The notes under the pieces were generated by a model, which was not told where the DNA came from, did not search any database, and saw only the letters and a list, made by a program, of their open reading frames with translations. This document shows, one piece after another, positions 36,067 to 45,290 of a stretch of 64,000 nt of DNA. How positions within the stretch are numbered: the stretch's first letter is position 1; each line of letters begins with the position of its first letter. Both the position numbers and the translations under genes were made by a program. The stretch covers positions 2,790,001 to 2,854,000 of the forward strand of contig CP062007.1 of the NCBI GenBank assembly GCA_022749295.1, given 5' to 3'. This DNA comes from Flavobacteriaceae bacterium GSB9. GTDB lineage: Bacteria; Bacteroidota; Bacteroidia; Flavobacteriales; Flavobacteriaceae.

Positions 36067-37030
36067 AGGACCTATTTCTCAATTTATTGAAAAACACTAT
36101 TTGCACTTCAATGCTGCTGCACTGGTTGATGCCGCCAAAGGCTACGAAGCACAACTAAGCAACGGGGCTAAAATGTTGGTGTCGTTAGCTGGAGCTATGA
36201 GTACGGCTGAATTGGGTAAAAGTTTTGCCGAAATGATTCGTCAAGATAAAGTGCACATTATTTCTTGTACGGGAGCCAATTTAGAAGAAGATATCATGAA
36301 TCTTGTGGCGCACTCGCATTACAAACGCGTGCCTAATTACCGGGATTTAACGCCCAAGGAAGAATGGGATTTATTGGAAAAAGGATTAAACCGTGTAACC
36401 GATACTTGTATTCCGGAAGAAGAAGCTTTTCGTAGGTTGCAAAAGCATATTTTTGAAATTTGGAAAGAGGCTGAAGCCAAAGGCGAACGGTATTTTCCGC
36501 ATGAGTATATGTATAAAATGTTGTTGTCTGGCGTGTTGGAAGAATACTACGAAATCGATTTGAAAGATTCCTGGATGTACGCTGCAGCCGAAAAGAATTT
36601 GCCTATCGTGGTTCCTGGTTGGGAAGACAGTACTATGGGCAATATTTTTGCGAGTTATGTTTTAAAAGGCGAATTGAAAGCCAGTACCATGAAATCGGGT
36701 ATTGAGTACATGGCCTTTTTGGCTGATTGGTATACCGATAATTCTAAAAAAGGCATAGGTTTTTTCCAAATTGGTGGAGGCATAGCTGGTGATTTTCCAA
36801 TTTGTGTTGTGCCCATGTTGTACCAAGATATGGAACGTACCGACACACCATTTTGGAGCTATTTTTGTCAAATAAGCGATTCTACAACCAGTTATGGGTC
36901 GTATTCTGGGGCCGTTCCAAACGAAAAAATAACTTGGGGGAAACTCGATATTGACACGCCTAAATTTATTGTAGAGAGTGATGCTACTATTGTTGCGCCT
37001 TTAATTTTTGCTTATCTATTGGGTTGGTGA
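36053..37030 (+). CDS. Deoxyhypusine synthase-family protein (probable homospermidine/spermidine-type synthase)
   Basis: About 325 residues from ATG 36053; an upstream start at 35975 would lie deep in speB and is rejected. NAD-dependent DHS fold: LVSLAGAMSTAELG, CTGANLEEDIMN, the IGGG motif and, near residue 297, TWGKL, whose lysine matches the catalytic lysine of eukaryotic DHS (in the SGAxPxExxxWGK context). Bacteria lack eIF5A, and bacterial members transfer the aminobutyl group of spermidine to putrescine (homospermidine) or act in related polyamine reactions. Operon context with speA/speB supports a polyamine role. The next gene starts on its stop codon (TGATG). Confidence 0.88.
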   Translation: MITTKGPISQFIEKHYLHFNAAALVDAAKGYEAQLSNGAKMLVSLAGAMSTAELGKSFAEMIRQDKVHIISCTGANLEEDIMNLVAHSHYKRVPNYRDLTPKEEWDLLEKGLNRVTDTCIPEEEAFRRLQKHIFEIWKEAEAKGERYFPHEYMYKMLLSGVLEEYYEIDLKDSWMYAAAEKNLPIVVPGWEDSTMGNIFASYVLKGELKASTMKSGIEYMAFLADWYTDNSKKGIGFFQIGGGIAGDFPICVVPMLYQDMERTDTPFWSYFCQISDSTTSYGSYSGAVPNEKITWGKLDIDTPKFIVESDATIVAPLIFAYLLGW

Positions 37031-38559
37031 TGTCTAAAATTGAAAACATAGAAAACGTAGAGCTTCGTTATCTTACTGTTGATGATTTTGAAGAACTTAA
37101 GATAGCAACACTCGAGTCTTATGCAGGCGTACTTAATTCCTATTGGAAAAGGCAGCATATTGCCGAGCTAACCTCAATATTTCCAGAAGGGCAAGTGGTT
37201 ATTTTGGTAGATGGCGATATTGCGGGGTGTGCCCTTTCGCTTATTGTAGATTTCGATAGCATTGATGATGATCATACCTATAATGATATTATTGAAGGGG
37301 AATCGTTCAAAAATCACAATCCTTATGGCGATGTGCTATACGGTATAGATGTATTTATAAAACCACAATATCGGGGCTTGCGTTTAGGTAGGCGACTATA
37401 CGATTATAGGAAGGAAGTATGCGAAAAACTAAACCTAAAAAGTATTGTTTTTGGGGGTAGGATGCCCAATTATCACAAACACAAGGAACTTACTCCAAAG
37501 CAGTACATAGAAAAGGTAAAGCAAAAGGAAATTCACGATCCGGTTTTAAACTTTCAAATATCCAACGATTTTCATCCAGTGAGAGTTTTAAAAGGATATT
37601 TGGAAGGTGATACGGCCTCGAATGAATATGCGGTTTTAATGGAATGGGATAATATAAATTATGTTAAGCCCAGTAAAAAAGCCAGTACGGTTAAAACGGT
37701 GGTAAGGTTAGGATTAATCCAGTGGCAAATGCGTCCGTATAAAAGCTTGGATGATTTAATGCAGCAAGCCGAATATTTTATTGATAGTCTTGCCGCGTAC
37801 CGCTCAGATTTTGCTATGTTTCCGGAGTTTTTTAATGCCCCTTTGATGGCAGAATTTAATCATTTACACGAACCAGACGCCATAAGGGCGTTGGCCAAGT
37901 TTACCGAAACCACCGTAAACAAGCTCAAGGAGTTTTCCATTTCATACAATATAAATATCATTTCGGGTAGTATGCCAGAAGTGGTTGACGATAAACTCTA
38001 CAATGTGGGGTATTTGTGTCGTAGGGATGGCAGTGTAGAACGTTATGAAAAAATACATGTAACCCCCGATGAAGCGAAAGTATGGGGCATGCAAAGAGGG
38101 AATAAACTAAAAACCTTCGATACTGATTGCGGAAAAATAGGGATTTTAATATGCTATGATTCTGAGTTTCCGGAGTTGTCGCGTTTGTTGGCCGAAGAAG
38201 GTATGGATATTTTATTCGTACCCTTTTTAACCGATACACAAAACGGCTACTCGCGGGTGCGTTTGTGTGCGCAGGCCAGAGCCATTGAAAACGAATGCTA
38301 TGTGGCTATTGCAGGAAGTGTAGGTAACTTGCCAAACGTAAACAATATGGATATCCAATATGCGCAATCGGCAGTATTTACGCCATGCGATTTTTCATTT
38401 CCCAGCAATGGTATAAAAGCAGAAGCCACACCAAATACCGAAATGATATTGGTTGCCGATGTCGATTTGAGTTTGCTTAGAGAGCTGCACGCTTTTGGTG
38501 CCGTAAAAAATTTGAAAGACAGAAGAAAAGATTTTTATGATGTAATTCGAAAAAAATAA
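37030..38559 (+). CDS. Fusion of GNAT acetyltransferase and nitrilase-type carbon-nitrogen hydrolase
   Basis: About 509 residues from ATG 37030, which overlaps the preceding stop by one base. Residues about 8-215 form a GNAT-like domain (VFIKPQYRGLRLGRRLYDYRKEV carries the acetyl-CoA P-loop). From about 225, a nitrilase domain has the catalytic Glu-Lys-Cys triad: MFPEFF, YEKIHVTP and GILICYDSEFPELSR. The pairing is known in other bacteria. In this operon it could acetylate, then hydrolyse, a polyamine-derived amide or act as N-carbamoylputrescine-like amidase; the actual substrate is unknown. Confidence 0.9.
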   Translation: MSKIENIENVELRYLTVDDFEELKIATLESYAGVLNSYWKRQHIAELTSIFPEGQVVILVDGDIAGCALSLIVDFDSIDDDHTYNDIIEGESFKNHNPYGDVLYGIDVFIKPQYRGLRLGRRLYDYRKEVCEKLNLKSIVFGGRMPNYHKHKELTPKQYIEKVKQKEIHDPVLNFQISNDFHPVRVLKGYLEGDTASNEYAVLMEWDNINYVKPSKKASTVKTVVRLGLIQWQMRPYKSLDDLMQQAEYFIDSLAAYRSDFAMFPEFFNAPLMAEFNHLHEPDAIRALAKFTETTVNKLKEFSISYNINIISGSMPEVVDDKLYNVGYLCRRDGSVERYEKIHVTPDEAKVWGMQRGNKLKTFDTDCGKIGILICYDSEFPELSRLLAEEGMDILFVPFLTDTQNGYSRVRLCAQARAIENECYVAIAGSVGNLPNVNNMDIQYAQSAVFTPCDFSFPSNGIKAEATPNTEMILVADVDLSLLRELHAFGAVKNLKDRRKDFYDVIRKK

Positions 38560-38624
38560 TCATAAATATTATCTTTAGAACAACAAAAAATAATTGTTAC
38601 CCTAATCAAGAAAAAATCAATCTA

Positions 38625-38951
38625 ATGAAAAATAGAAATGATAATTTAAAACGTGTCATTGTAGATTTTAAAAAATTAACCCCAGAGATATTGGCATTGC
38701 TTGTAGAACGCTACCCTGATGGTTACGATGACGACCAAATCATATCGTTTAGAAATCAGCATAACGAAATCATTGAAGCCGTTGAGGTCGTTACGGCCGA
38801 CACCAAGTATTTGGTAAAAGTAAGCACCAAACTGGCAATGACTATGGAAAATTATGATGAAGACGATTATGAAGATTTTGACGATAACGATCCGGATGCC
38901 ATTCAAGAGCCAGAGATTACCGATGAAGATTCAGACGACGATAACGAATAA
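38625..38951 (+). CDS. Small acidic-tailed protein of unknown function
   Basis: 108 residues, no signal peptide or membrane segment. The N-terminal half (about 1-70) is a compact conserved-looking domain (RVIVDFKKLTPEILALLVERYPDGYDDDQIISF) and the C-terminal third is almost all Asp/Glu. A TAnnTTTG-like box (TATCTTTA, 38570-38577) precedes it. The next small gene follows after 14 bp, so they may be cotranscribed. No family recognised; similar acidic-tail proteins occur in Flavobacteriia. Confidence 0.7.
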   Translation: MKNRNDNLKRVIVDFKKLTPEILALLVERYPDGYDDDQIISFRNQHNEIIEAVEVVTADTKYLVKVSTKLAMTMENYDEDDYEDFDDNDPDAIQEPEITDEDSDDDNE

Positions 38952-38965
38952 AAAAATATAGTGCC

Positions 38966-39187
38966 ATGAGAACAGCTGTTTTTAAGTCCTACAAAAACGG
39001 TTACTTTAATTTTTGGTTTGAAAATGGCGAGGAACTCTCTTTTGAAGAGGTTCATCCGCGCGTTTTAAAACAATTTGATTTAAAAAACGACAAAAGCTTA
39101 GTTGATAAAAATTTTAGAATAACATTTGTTGAAGATGAAGATGGAGACGATGTTATTTATAGAGTTGAAAGTTTAAAACCCCTCTAG
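38966..39187 (+). CDS. Small cytoplasmic protein, paralogous to the secreted protein at 39764
   Basis: 73 residues, no signal peptide. The core EELSFEEVHPRVLKQFDL, then LVDKNFRITFVED and a terminal strand, aligns with the second half of the secreted protein at 39764-40144 (HTLTFQNVKQEVLKAFNL, then LVGTKFKITF). It looks like a small all-beta/alpha domain of unknown function. Confidence 0.72.
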   Translation: MRTAVFKSYKNGYFNFWFENGEELSFEEVHPRVLKQFDLKNDKSLVDKNFRITFVEDEDGDDVIYRVESLKPL

Positions 39188-39197
39188 TTTATGCGTT

Positions 39198-39611
39198 ATG
39201 CAAACAGCGTTTCACCTGTCTTTACCTTGCAAGAGTGTAAGGGAGACCAGCAGTTTTTACACCGGCATTGGTGCGACCTTGGGGCGTGTGTCCCAAAATT
39301 GGATTGATGTAAATTTATACGGCCATCAAATTACCTTTACAAAAGCCGGAAAGTTTAATTTTCAAAGTCCTAATTATGTTTTTGAAGGTAAAATTCTTCC
39401 TGCTTTTCATTTTGGAATTGTATTGGAAAATGAAAACTGGAAGCGCATCTATGACAAACTGAAGGAGCAAAATCTTGATTTGGTAACAGAATCTACTTTT
39501 TTAAAAGGCAAAGTGGGGCAACACTATTCTTTTTTTATTAAAGATCCCAACGAATATATGCTGGAGTTTAAAAGCTTCAAAACTCCCCAAGACATTTTTA
39601 AAAATCAATAG
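39198..39611 (+). CDS. Glyoxalase/VOC-fold protein
   Basis: 137 residues with the VOC pattern: FHLSLPCKSVRETSSFYTGIGATLGR at the start and KDPNEYMLEFKSF at the end (the EF metal-ligand position). Members include dioxygenases and glyoxalases; substrate unknown. Starts 10 bp after the small protein gene. Confidence 0.85.
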   Translation: MQTAFHLSLPCKSVRETSSFYTGIGATLGRVSQNWIDVNLYGHQITFTKAGKFNFQSPNYVFEGKILPAFHFGIVLENENWKRIYDKLKEQNLDLVTESTFLKGKVGQHYSFFIKDPNEYMLEFKSFKTPQDIFKNQ

Positions 39612-39763
39612 GCAGCTATTATTGAGTTGGTCGATACATTTATTGTGAAATTTTTCAGTTTTTCGTTGAAATAATAAATGATTAATGCGTGTTTTTTAAT
39701 TAATTGATTTTAAGTTATTTATTAGTTGGGTTCTTCTTGTTTGAAAATTTAAATAGTAAGGTT

Positions 39764-40144
39764 ATGAAAACAAAAACAATATTTTTATTAAGCAGTTTTT
39801 TAGTTGCTTTTTGTGTGCATACAGGTTTTTCTTCAGCCTCTCATCGTAGTATTCCGCTTGAAGCGATTTCGAGCCAAGAAGGCCTAGTAGTCTACGCTGT
39901 TTTTGATGGAAAAGTAGAGTATGGTTATAATTTTGTTATAAAGGGCAAAGATGATATGGAGCACACCTTAACCTTTCAAAATGTAAAGCAAGAGGTGTTA
40001 AAAGCATTTAACCTGAATTCGGATGATTTGGTAGGTACTAAGTTTAAAATCACTTTTACCAAAGCAATTAAAGTCACTAAAGATGAATATGGAAATGAGG
40101 ATGAAGACGAAATTAACACGATTACATTTTTAGAAAAGGTGTAA
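39764..40144 (+). CDS. Secreted small protein paralogous to the cytoplasmic protein at 38966
   Basis: About 126 residues from ATG 39764 with a signal peptide (MKTKTIFLLSSFLVAFCVHTGFSSA); a longer start at 39704 gives no signal peptide. The mature core HTLTFQNVKQEVLKAFNL / VGTKFKITFTKA aligns with the small protein three genes upstream. It is tipped by an acidic loop (KDEYGNEDEDE) before the last strand. Function unknown. Confidence 0.75.
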   Translation: MKTKTIFLLSSFLVAFCVHTGFSSASHRSIPLEAISSQEGLVVYAVFDGKVEYGYNFVIKGKDDMEHTLTFQNVKQEVLKAFNLNSDDLVGTKFKITFTKAIKVTKDEYGNEDEDEINTITFLEKV

Positions 40145-40152
40145 ATAATTTA

Positions 40153-41637
40153 TTATTGAATAAGGACTTTATTTAAAGTGTTCTTTTTCAAGAGCAATTC
40201 CCAAACAAATACGACATAAACTATGGTGTACTCAAGTGCAATAATCCATAAATTTTCATGCTTATAGGCACTATTGGTATCTGCGTATGCTAAATAGCTA
40301 ACTATAATGGCAAAACTCCAAATTAATGGGAACTTATATTTCGTAAACACTGATAAGGCTAAAAGTGTGGCCACGTACCAAGGATGTACGGTAGTTGCCG
40401 TAAAGTAATAAAAAGATAAGGCCAATAACATAGCAGTTATAAGTTGTGCGGTGGATTTGTTTTTCCTAAAAAAGCTTAGGCCTAAAACAAAAATAAAGAC
40501 CAAAATTGCGGTGTATTTGCCAATGATTGCGATTTCATTATATCCTCGAAAGCTATATCCAATTTCTCTTGCCAAATAATATAGGCTGGCATTAAACTCG
40601 AATTTTTGAAACCAAAGCGTAACGGTTTGGGAGTAGTTTTTTATAAATTCTGAAGTGTAAAACGGTACAAAAAGTAGCACAGTAGCTCCGAGAATAATGG
40701 TATAAAACCAAGCCAATCGTAACATTCTTACTAAGATAGTAATCCACGTTTTGTTTTCGTTATATCGAGCTTGTTTCAGAATTTCGTAATCTGCCTTATT
40801 TCGAGGATGCAGCGACGGCTTCATCTTTTTGTTCTGGTCAGGTTGCTTCATAAACCACTGATAAAACAAGGGTAAAAAAATAAGCGGTATTAATTTTGTG
40901 GAAATCGATAAAGCCAAAACCAAGGCTGCCCATTGCCACCTTCCAGAATGAAGCAAGTATAAACTCCAGAATAAAAAGAAAATCATTAGTCCTTCAAAAT
41001 GAAGGTTCCCAGTAAGCTCAATAATGATAAACGGATTTAAAATATACCAAAAGATATGGTAAGTAGGAAGTTTTAGTTTTTTAAGGAGTTTTTTGCCAAA
41101 AAAGAGTGTGCCAAAGTCGGCAGCGATAATAATTAAGCGTAAAGCTACAACCGACCCCATAATGTTTTTGCCCGCAAACAAGGCCGCTATGCTAAAACAA
41201 AGTTGGTTTATGGGCGGGTAATTGGTGAAGTGGCTGGCGTTTAGGTTGCCCATGCCGATGTAAAGTTCGTGAGCTTGCGGTATAGGAAATAGATTGTTAC
41301 TAATAAACGATAGTGGAGTGGAAAGGTAAGGGTTTGAGCCTTGTAGAATCATGCGTCCGTCCCAAATAAAACGATAAAAATCTTGTGATAGGTTTGGGGT
41401 AGCCAAAATAAAAAAGGCCCTAAAAGCAAATGATAAATAGGTGAGTAGTTTTAGGTTATGTTGAAATATTTGTATCAGTTTGAAAAATAGTACAAATAGG
41501 GCGGTGTAAAGCATTATCAGTTTCACATAGTCGGTGCGTACTATATGGTAGGCGAACGAAAAGTAAAAAAAGGCACAAGACAGTGCCATTAGCAATGGCC
41601 ACTTGTAAAGTTTTAAAAATGTTGTATTTAATAGCAC
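40153..41637 (-). CDS. Polytopic glycosyltransferase (GT87/ArnT-like mannosyltransferase type)
   Basis: 494 residues with about 12 TM segments. The first luminal loop has FYRFIWDGRMILQGSNPYLSTPL and the NYPPINQLCFS motif, typical of the polyprenol-phosphate-sugar-using GT-C families. It likely adds a sugar to lipid-linked or outer-membrane glycans. It is at the 3' end of a three-gene − strand group with two GT2 genes and uses a separate gap of 142 bp from the next, so cotranscription is uncertain. Confidence 0.75.
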   Translation of the reverse strand: MLLNTTFLKLYKWPLLMALSCAFFYFSFAYHIVRTDYVKLIMLYTALFVLFFKLIQIFQHNLKLLTYLSFAFRAFFILATPNLSQDFYRFIWDGRMILQGSNPYLSTPLSFISNNLFPIPQAHELYIGMGNLNASHFTNYPPINQLCFSIAALFAGKNIMGSVVALRLIIIAADFGTLFFGKKLLKKLKLPTYHIFWYILNPFIIIELTGNLHFEGLMIFFLFWSLYLLHSGRWQWAALVLALSISTKLIPLIFLPLFYQWFMKQPDQNKKMKPSLHPRNKADYEILKQARYNENKTWITILVRMLRLAWFYTIILGATVLLFVPFYTSEFIKNYSQTVTLWFQKFEFNASLYYLAREIGYSFRGYNEIAIIGKYTAILVFIFVLGLSFFRKNKSTAQLITAMLLALSFYYFTATTVHPWYVATLLALSVFTKYKFPLIWSFAIIVSYLAYADTNSAYKHENLWIIALEYTIVYVVFVWELLLKKNTLNKVLIQ

Positions 41638-41779
41638 GGTGTAAATATAGTGCTAATTTGTAGTTTAAGGTTAGCTGTTTTTTCGCGTTAGCGATTGCAA
41701 TGGATAGCTTTTGGCGAGGCGCGCATCGAGCCTAAACTAGCAATGAAAAGCGCGACCCTTGTGGTAACGCCCAATATAA

Positions 41780-43270
41780 TTATACTTTAGATGAGATGGA
41801 TTTGAAAAACACATAAGCAAAACCGATAAATAGCATAAGGTGAAACGGAAAGAGTCCGAAATCGCCACCTTGGTTGCCTACTATAAAGGCACTGTACATG
41901 CCAAAACCAAAGTAGAGCATGAGCAAGCCTTCGAAAACGACATGTGCCGACACAGTTTGTTTTATGTATTTGTTGTTTTTCCAGTTGTCTTTGTATTTAC
42001 TGATATTGAATTTAGGCGTACGTACGAATTCGGATTTTTTGCCCCAATGCCCTTCTAAAACAGCAATGGAATTGTGTAGCGAAAAGCCCATGGCTATGGA
42101 GAAGAAGACAAAAAACATACCAATGTATTTAATGAAATTCTTAAAGCCATTCCCGTAGGTGTTTTTGTACATAAACCAATAGCAAATAAAGAAAATAATA
42201 GTGCTTAGAACGAAAAAGCTCATGACATAAAAATAGGCGTATAAATGCGCATATTCGTTTTTAATGTATAGCATGGGGATACTTAAAATGCCAACAATAA
42301 GTACATTTAAAAACATGGTGCTGTTTAAAAGGTGCAACAAGCCATGAATTTTTGTTTTTAGCGAGATATTATGATTTTTTATAACTCGGCCAAGCATTTT
42401 TCTAAAATTTTCGGCGCCTCCTTTGTTCCATCTAAATTGTTGCGAACGTGCTGCACTTATTACTACGGGAAGCTCGGCAGGCGTTTCAACATTTTCTAAA
42501 TATTTAAATTTCCATTTTTTAAGTTGGGCACGGTAGCTTAAGTCTAAATCTTCGGTAAGGGTGTCGCCCTCCCAGTTTCCAGCATCAATAATGCATGTTT
42601 TTCGCCATAGACCGGCAGTACCATTAAAATTGATGAAATGGCCTTTGCTGTTTCTTCCAACTTGTTCTAATGTAAAGTGGGCGTCCAATGCAAATGCCTG
42701 TACTTTGGTAAGTAGGGAATAGTTGCGGTTTATGTGCCCCCATCGGGTTTGAACAACGCCTATTTGTTCGTCCTTAAAATAAGGTACGGTTTGTTTTAGC
42801 CAGTTGGGTTTTGGCAAGAAATCTGAGTCGAAAATAGCAATTAAGTCGCCTTTTGCAATTTTCAATCCTTCCTTTAATGCCCCTGCTTTAAACCCCTTGC
42901 GATCGGTTCTGGTAATATGTTTAATGTCCAGACCTTTGGCTTGTAATTTTTCAATATGTTGTTTGGTGCTATAAACCGTTTCGTCAGTAGAATCGTCAAG
43001 TACCTGTATCTCTAGTTTGTGGTATGGGTAATCAATTTTGGCGATATTATCTAACAACCTATCCATGACATACATTTCGTTATAAACAGGAAGTTGAATG
43101 GTTACATAGGGCACTTCTTCAGGATTCGATAAATCTAGCTTTGGGCTGTTGTCTTTTGTCTTTTTTGCAGACAGATAGTTGAACAGCAAGTTGAGTTGCG
43201 CTAAAGCATACAAAAATATAAGAAAAAGCGAAATGCTGTAGATTGTAATAATTACTGTTTCTAAAATCAT
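41780..43270 (-). CDS. Processive membrane glycosyltransferase family 2 (cellulose-synthase-like)
   Basis: 496 residues. N-terminal TM, a GT2 catalytic domain with DDSTDET, IFDSDFLPKPNWL (DxD), TEDLDLSYRA (TED) and the QQFRWNKGG (QxxRW) motif, then 3-4 C-terminal TM segments. These features mark processive beta-glycan or glucosylceramide-type synthases; a small-glycolipid synthase is equally possible. Overlaps the upstream GT2 gene by 4 bp. Confidence 0.88.
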   Translation of the reverse strand: MILETVIITIYSISLFLIFLYALAQLNLLFNYLSAKKTKDNSPKLDLSNPEEVPYVTIQLPVYNEMYVMDRLLDNIAKIDYPYHKLEIQVLDDSTDETVYSTKQHIEKLQAKGLDIKHITRTDRKGFKAGALKEGLKIAKGDLIAIFDSDFLPKPNWLKQTVPYFKDEQIGVVQTRWGHINRNYSLLTKVQAFALDAHFTLEQVGRNSKGHFINFNGTAGLWRKTCIIDAGNWEGDTLTEDLDLSYRAQLKKWKFKYLENVETPAELPVVISAARSQQFRWNKGGAENFRKMLGRVIKNHNISLKTKIHGLLHLLNSTMFLNVLIVGILSIPMLYIKNEYAHLYAYFYVMSFFVLSTIIFFICYWFMYKNTYGNGFKNFIKYIGMFFVFFSIAMGFSLHNSIAVLEGHWGKKSEFVRTPKFNISKYKDNWKNNKYIKQTVSAHVVFEGLLMLYFGFGMYSAFIVGNQGGDFGLFPFHLMLFIGFAYVFFKSISSKV

Positions 43271-43959
43271 TTTTTAAAACTGTATTTAAAAATCCATCCC
43301 AAGATTTTTATTCCTGCAAATATAGCACCTTTTAACGTGCCTGAAACTTTTGACACCCCAATTCTATTTCTGTAATTTACGGGAATTTCTGTGTATGTTA
43401 GTTTTTGTTTTAGTGCTTTAAGCTGCATTTCTACGGTCCAACCATAGGTTTTGTCCTCCATGTTAAGGGCCATGAGTTTGTTGTATTTTATAGCTCTAAA
43501 GGGGCCGAGGTCGGTAAATTTAGCGCTAAAAATCAAACGCATTAGTTTGGTTGCTAGCCAATTTCCAAGAATTTGAGGTGTGGTCATGGATCCAGCTTCC
43601 CTAAGTGCTTTTGTACGAGCACCGATTACAAAATCGATATTGTTTTCGAGTATTGGGGCTATTATTTTTGTGAGCTCTTGTGGGTAATCACTGTAATCGC
43701 CATCGAGAAAAACTATAATATCAGGTTTTTCTTTTTTTTGATTGATGTAATCTAGTCCCTTTAAACAGGCATATCCATAGCCTTTTCTAGTTTCGGTTAA
43801 AACAGTGGCTCCGGCTTTTTTTGCGTTACATTCGGTGTTGTCGGTAGAATTGTTGCTAACAACAATAATTTCGCTAACCAAACTAGGGATGTCTTTAATA
43901 ACACGTGCTATCGAATTTTCTTCATTGTAAGCAGGAATGATAACACTTACTGTTTTCAT
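43267..43959 (-). CDS. Glycosyltransferase family 2, dolichol-phosphate-mannose-synthase type
   Basis: 230 residues, soluble with a short hydrophobic C-terminus. SVIIPAYNEENSIARVI and IVFLDGDYSDYP (DxD) match GT2; it lacks the TM pair of the DPM3-fused forms. Likely makes a polyprenyl-phosphate sugar used by the adjacent membrane transferases. The three genes form a small surface-glycan group. Confidence 0.9.
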   Translation of the reverse strand: MKTVSVIIPAYNEENSIARVIKDIPSLVSEIIVVSNNSTDNTECNAKKAGATVLTETRKGYGYACLKGLDYINQKKEKPDIIVFLDGDYSDYPQELTKIIAPILENNIDFVIGARTKALREAGSMTTPQILGNWLATKLMRLIFSAKFTDLGPFRAIKYNKLMALNMEDKTYGWTVEMQLKALKQKLTYTEIPVNYRNRIGVSKVSGTLKGAIFAGIKILGWIFKYSFKK

Positions 43960-44160
43960 GTTAGCGGTTAAATATGTTGTTTAATAAAAAGCTGCAAAGG
44001 TATTCAATATTTAATTTTAATTTCATGGATAAGTGGAAATAAATAGGTTTTTGTAAGTTTATAATTTGTAATGTACTGTATGTATAGTGTAATAATGCGA
44101 ATCGATAAAGCCATAAGTAAAACAAATTGTAGGATTGTAAAGTTTAGAGTTTTTTTTGAC

Positions 44161-44168
44161 TAATTTTG
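44161..44168 (+). promoter_or_regulatory. Putative -7 box of the trxA promoter
   Basis: TAATTTTG fits the TAnnTTTG consensus 42 bp upstream of the trxA ATG; the upstream TTG at about 44135 gives a slightly long spacer. Confidence 0.5.
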
Positions 44169-44209
44169 TAGAGTAAAAATTAATTGACAACATATAAAAC
44201 ATAAATATT

Positions 44210-44527
44210 ATGGCATTAGAGATAACAGATGCGACGTTTGAGGAAACGGTATTAAAGAGTGACAAACCAGTATTGGTAGACTTTTGGGCAGCTTGGTGTG
44301 GACCATGTAGAATGGTTGGGCCAATCATTGAACAAATAAGTGAGGAGTACGATGGTAAGGCCGTTGTAGGGAAAGTTGACGTTGATGCCAATCAGGAATT
44401 TGCAGCAAAATATGGGGTTAGAAACATTCCAACTGTATTGGTGTTCCAAAATGGAGAAGTTGTTGGAAGACAAGTTGGTGTTGCTCCTAAAAACGCATAC
44501 ACAGACGCTATCGATTCACTTTTGTAA
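44210..44527 (+). CDS. trxA: Thioredoxin
   Basis: 105 residues, the classical small thioredoxin with WAAWCGPCRMVGP (redox CxxC) and cis-proline in RNIPTVLVF. Cytoplasmic disulfide reductant. Monocistronic, ending at a strong terminator. Confidence 0.97.
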   Translation: MALEITDATFEETVLKSDKPVLVDFWAAWCGPCRMVGPIIEQISEEYDGKAVVGKVDVDANQEFAAKYGVRNIPTVLVFQNGEVVGRQVGVAPKNAYTDAIDSLL

Positions 44528-44608
44528 GAGCCGCAGTTCTTAAGAAAGTTGTTGATGATTAGGTCTTAATGTCCGAAAAAGGATAAAATATAAATGAAAA
44601 AGAAAATT

Positions 44609-44643
44609 AAAAAGGTTTGCTAACAGAGCAAACCTTTTTTTAT
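44609..44643 (+). terminator. Rho-independent terminator of trxA
   Basis: Near-perfect stem AAAAAGGTTTGCT / AGCAAACCTTTTT with a short loop and a T-run. Confidence 0.93.
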
Positions 44644-44667
44644 TTTAGATGCAAAATAAATTAAACT

Positions 44668-45210
44668 ATGAGCAAAACAGTAAAAGTGCAAGATACCATC
44701 GATGTTAAATTGCTTGAAGAGCGTAAAGTATTTTTGTGGGGTCAGGTGGATGATAAGTCTGCAAAACACGTCATAGACCGGCTACTCTATTTAGATGCTT
44801 TGGAGACTAAAGACATCCATTTATATATCAACAGTCCTGGCGGATATGTAACTTCTGGCTTTGCTATGTACGATTGTATAAAGTCTTTAAAAAGTGATGT
44901 GTCTACCATTTGTTCGGGTTTGGCGGCCTCAATGGGTTCTATTTTGCTTTCTGTGGGTACAAAAGGGAAACGGTTTATACAGCCACATGCTAGAGTTATG
45001 ATACACCAGCCAAGTGGAGGTGCCCGTGGCCAAGCTAGCGATATAGAAATTACGGCACAGGAAATTTTAAAAACCAAAGAACTAAGTGCCAAAATACTAG
45101 CCGATAATTGTGGACAGGATTTTGAAAAAGTAATGAAAGATTTTAACCGCGACCATTGGATGAGTGCAGAAGAATCGCTTCAATACGGAATTGTTGATGC
45201 CGTTATTTAA
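44668..45210 (+). CDS. ClpP-family serine protease
   Basis: 180 residues. The triad is Ser88 (GLAASMGS), His113 (MIHQPSGG) and Asp162 (RDHWMSAEE), each exactly nine less than in E. coli ClpP, so the catalytic core is intact. There is no adjacent clpX, unlike the usual clpP-clpX locus, so this is probably a second, orphan ClpP. Bracketed by terminators (one at 45233-45268), hence monocistronic. Confidence 0.93.
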   Translation: MSKTVKVQDTIDVKLLEERKVFLWGQVDDKSAKHVIDRLLYLDALETKDIHLYINSPGGYVTSGFAMYDCIKSLKSDVSTICSGLAASMGSILLSVGTKGKRFIQPHARVMIHQPSGGARGQASDIEITAQEILKTKELSAKILADNCGQDFEKVMKDFNRDHWMSAEESLQYGIVDAVI

Positions 45211-45232
45211 CAAATGCCAGTTAAATTAACCA

Positions 45233-45268
45233 AAAAGGCATAATGGAATCGTGCCTTTTCTTATTTTT
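45233..45268 (+). terminator. Rho-independent terminator of the ClpP gene
   Basis: Stem AAAAGGCA / TGCCTTTT with an 11-nt loop followed by a T-rich run. Confidence 0.8.
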
Positions 45269-45290
45269 ATGGTTAAATTAATTGTCTTAA

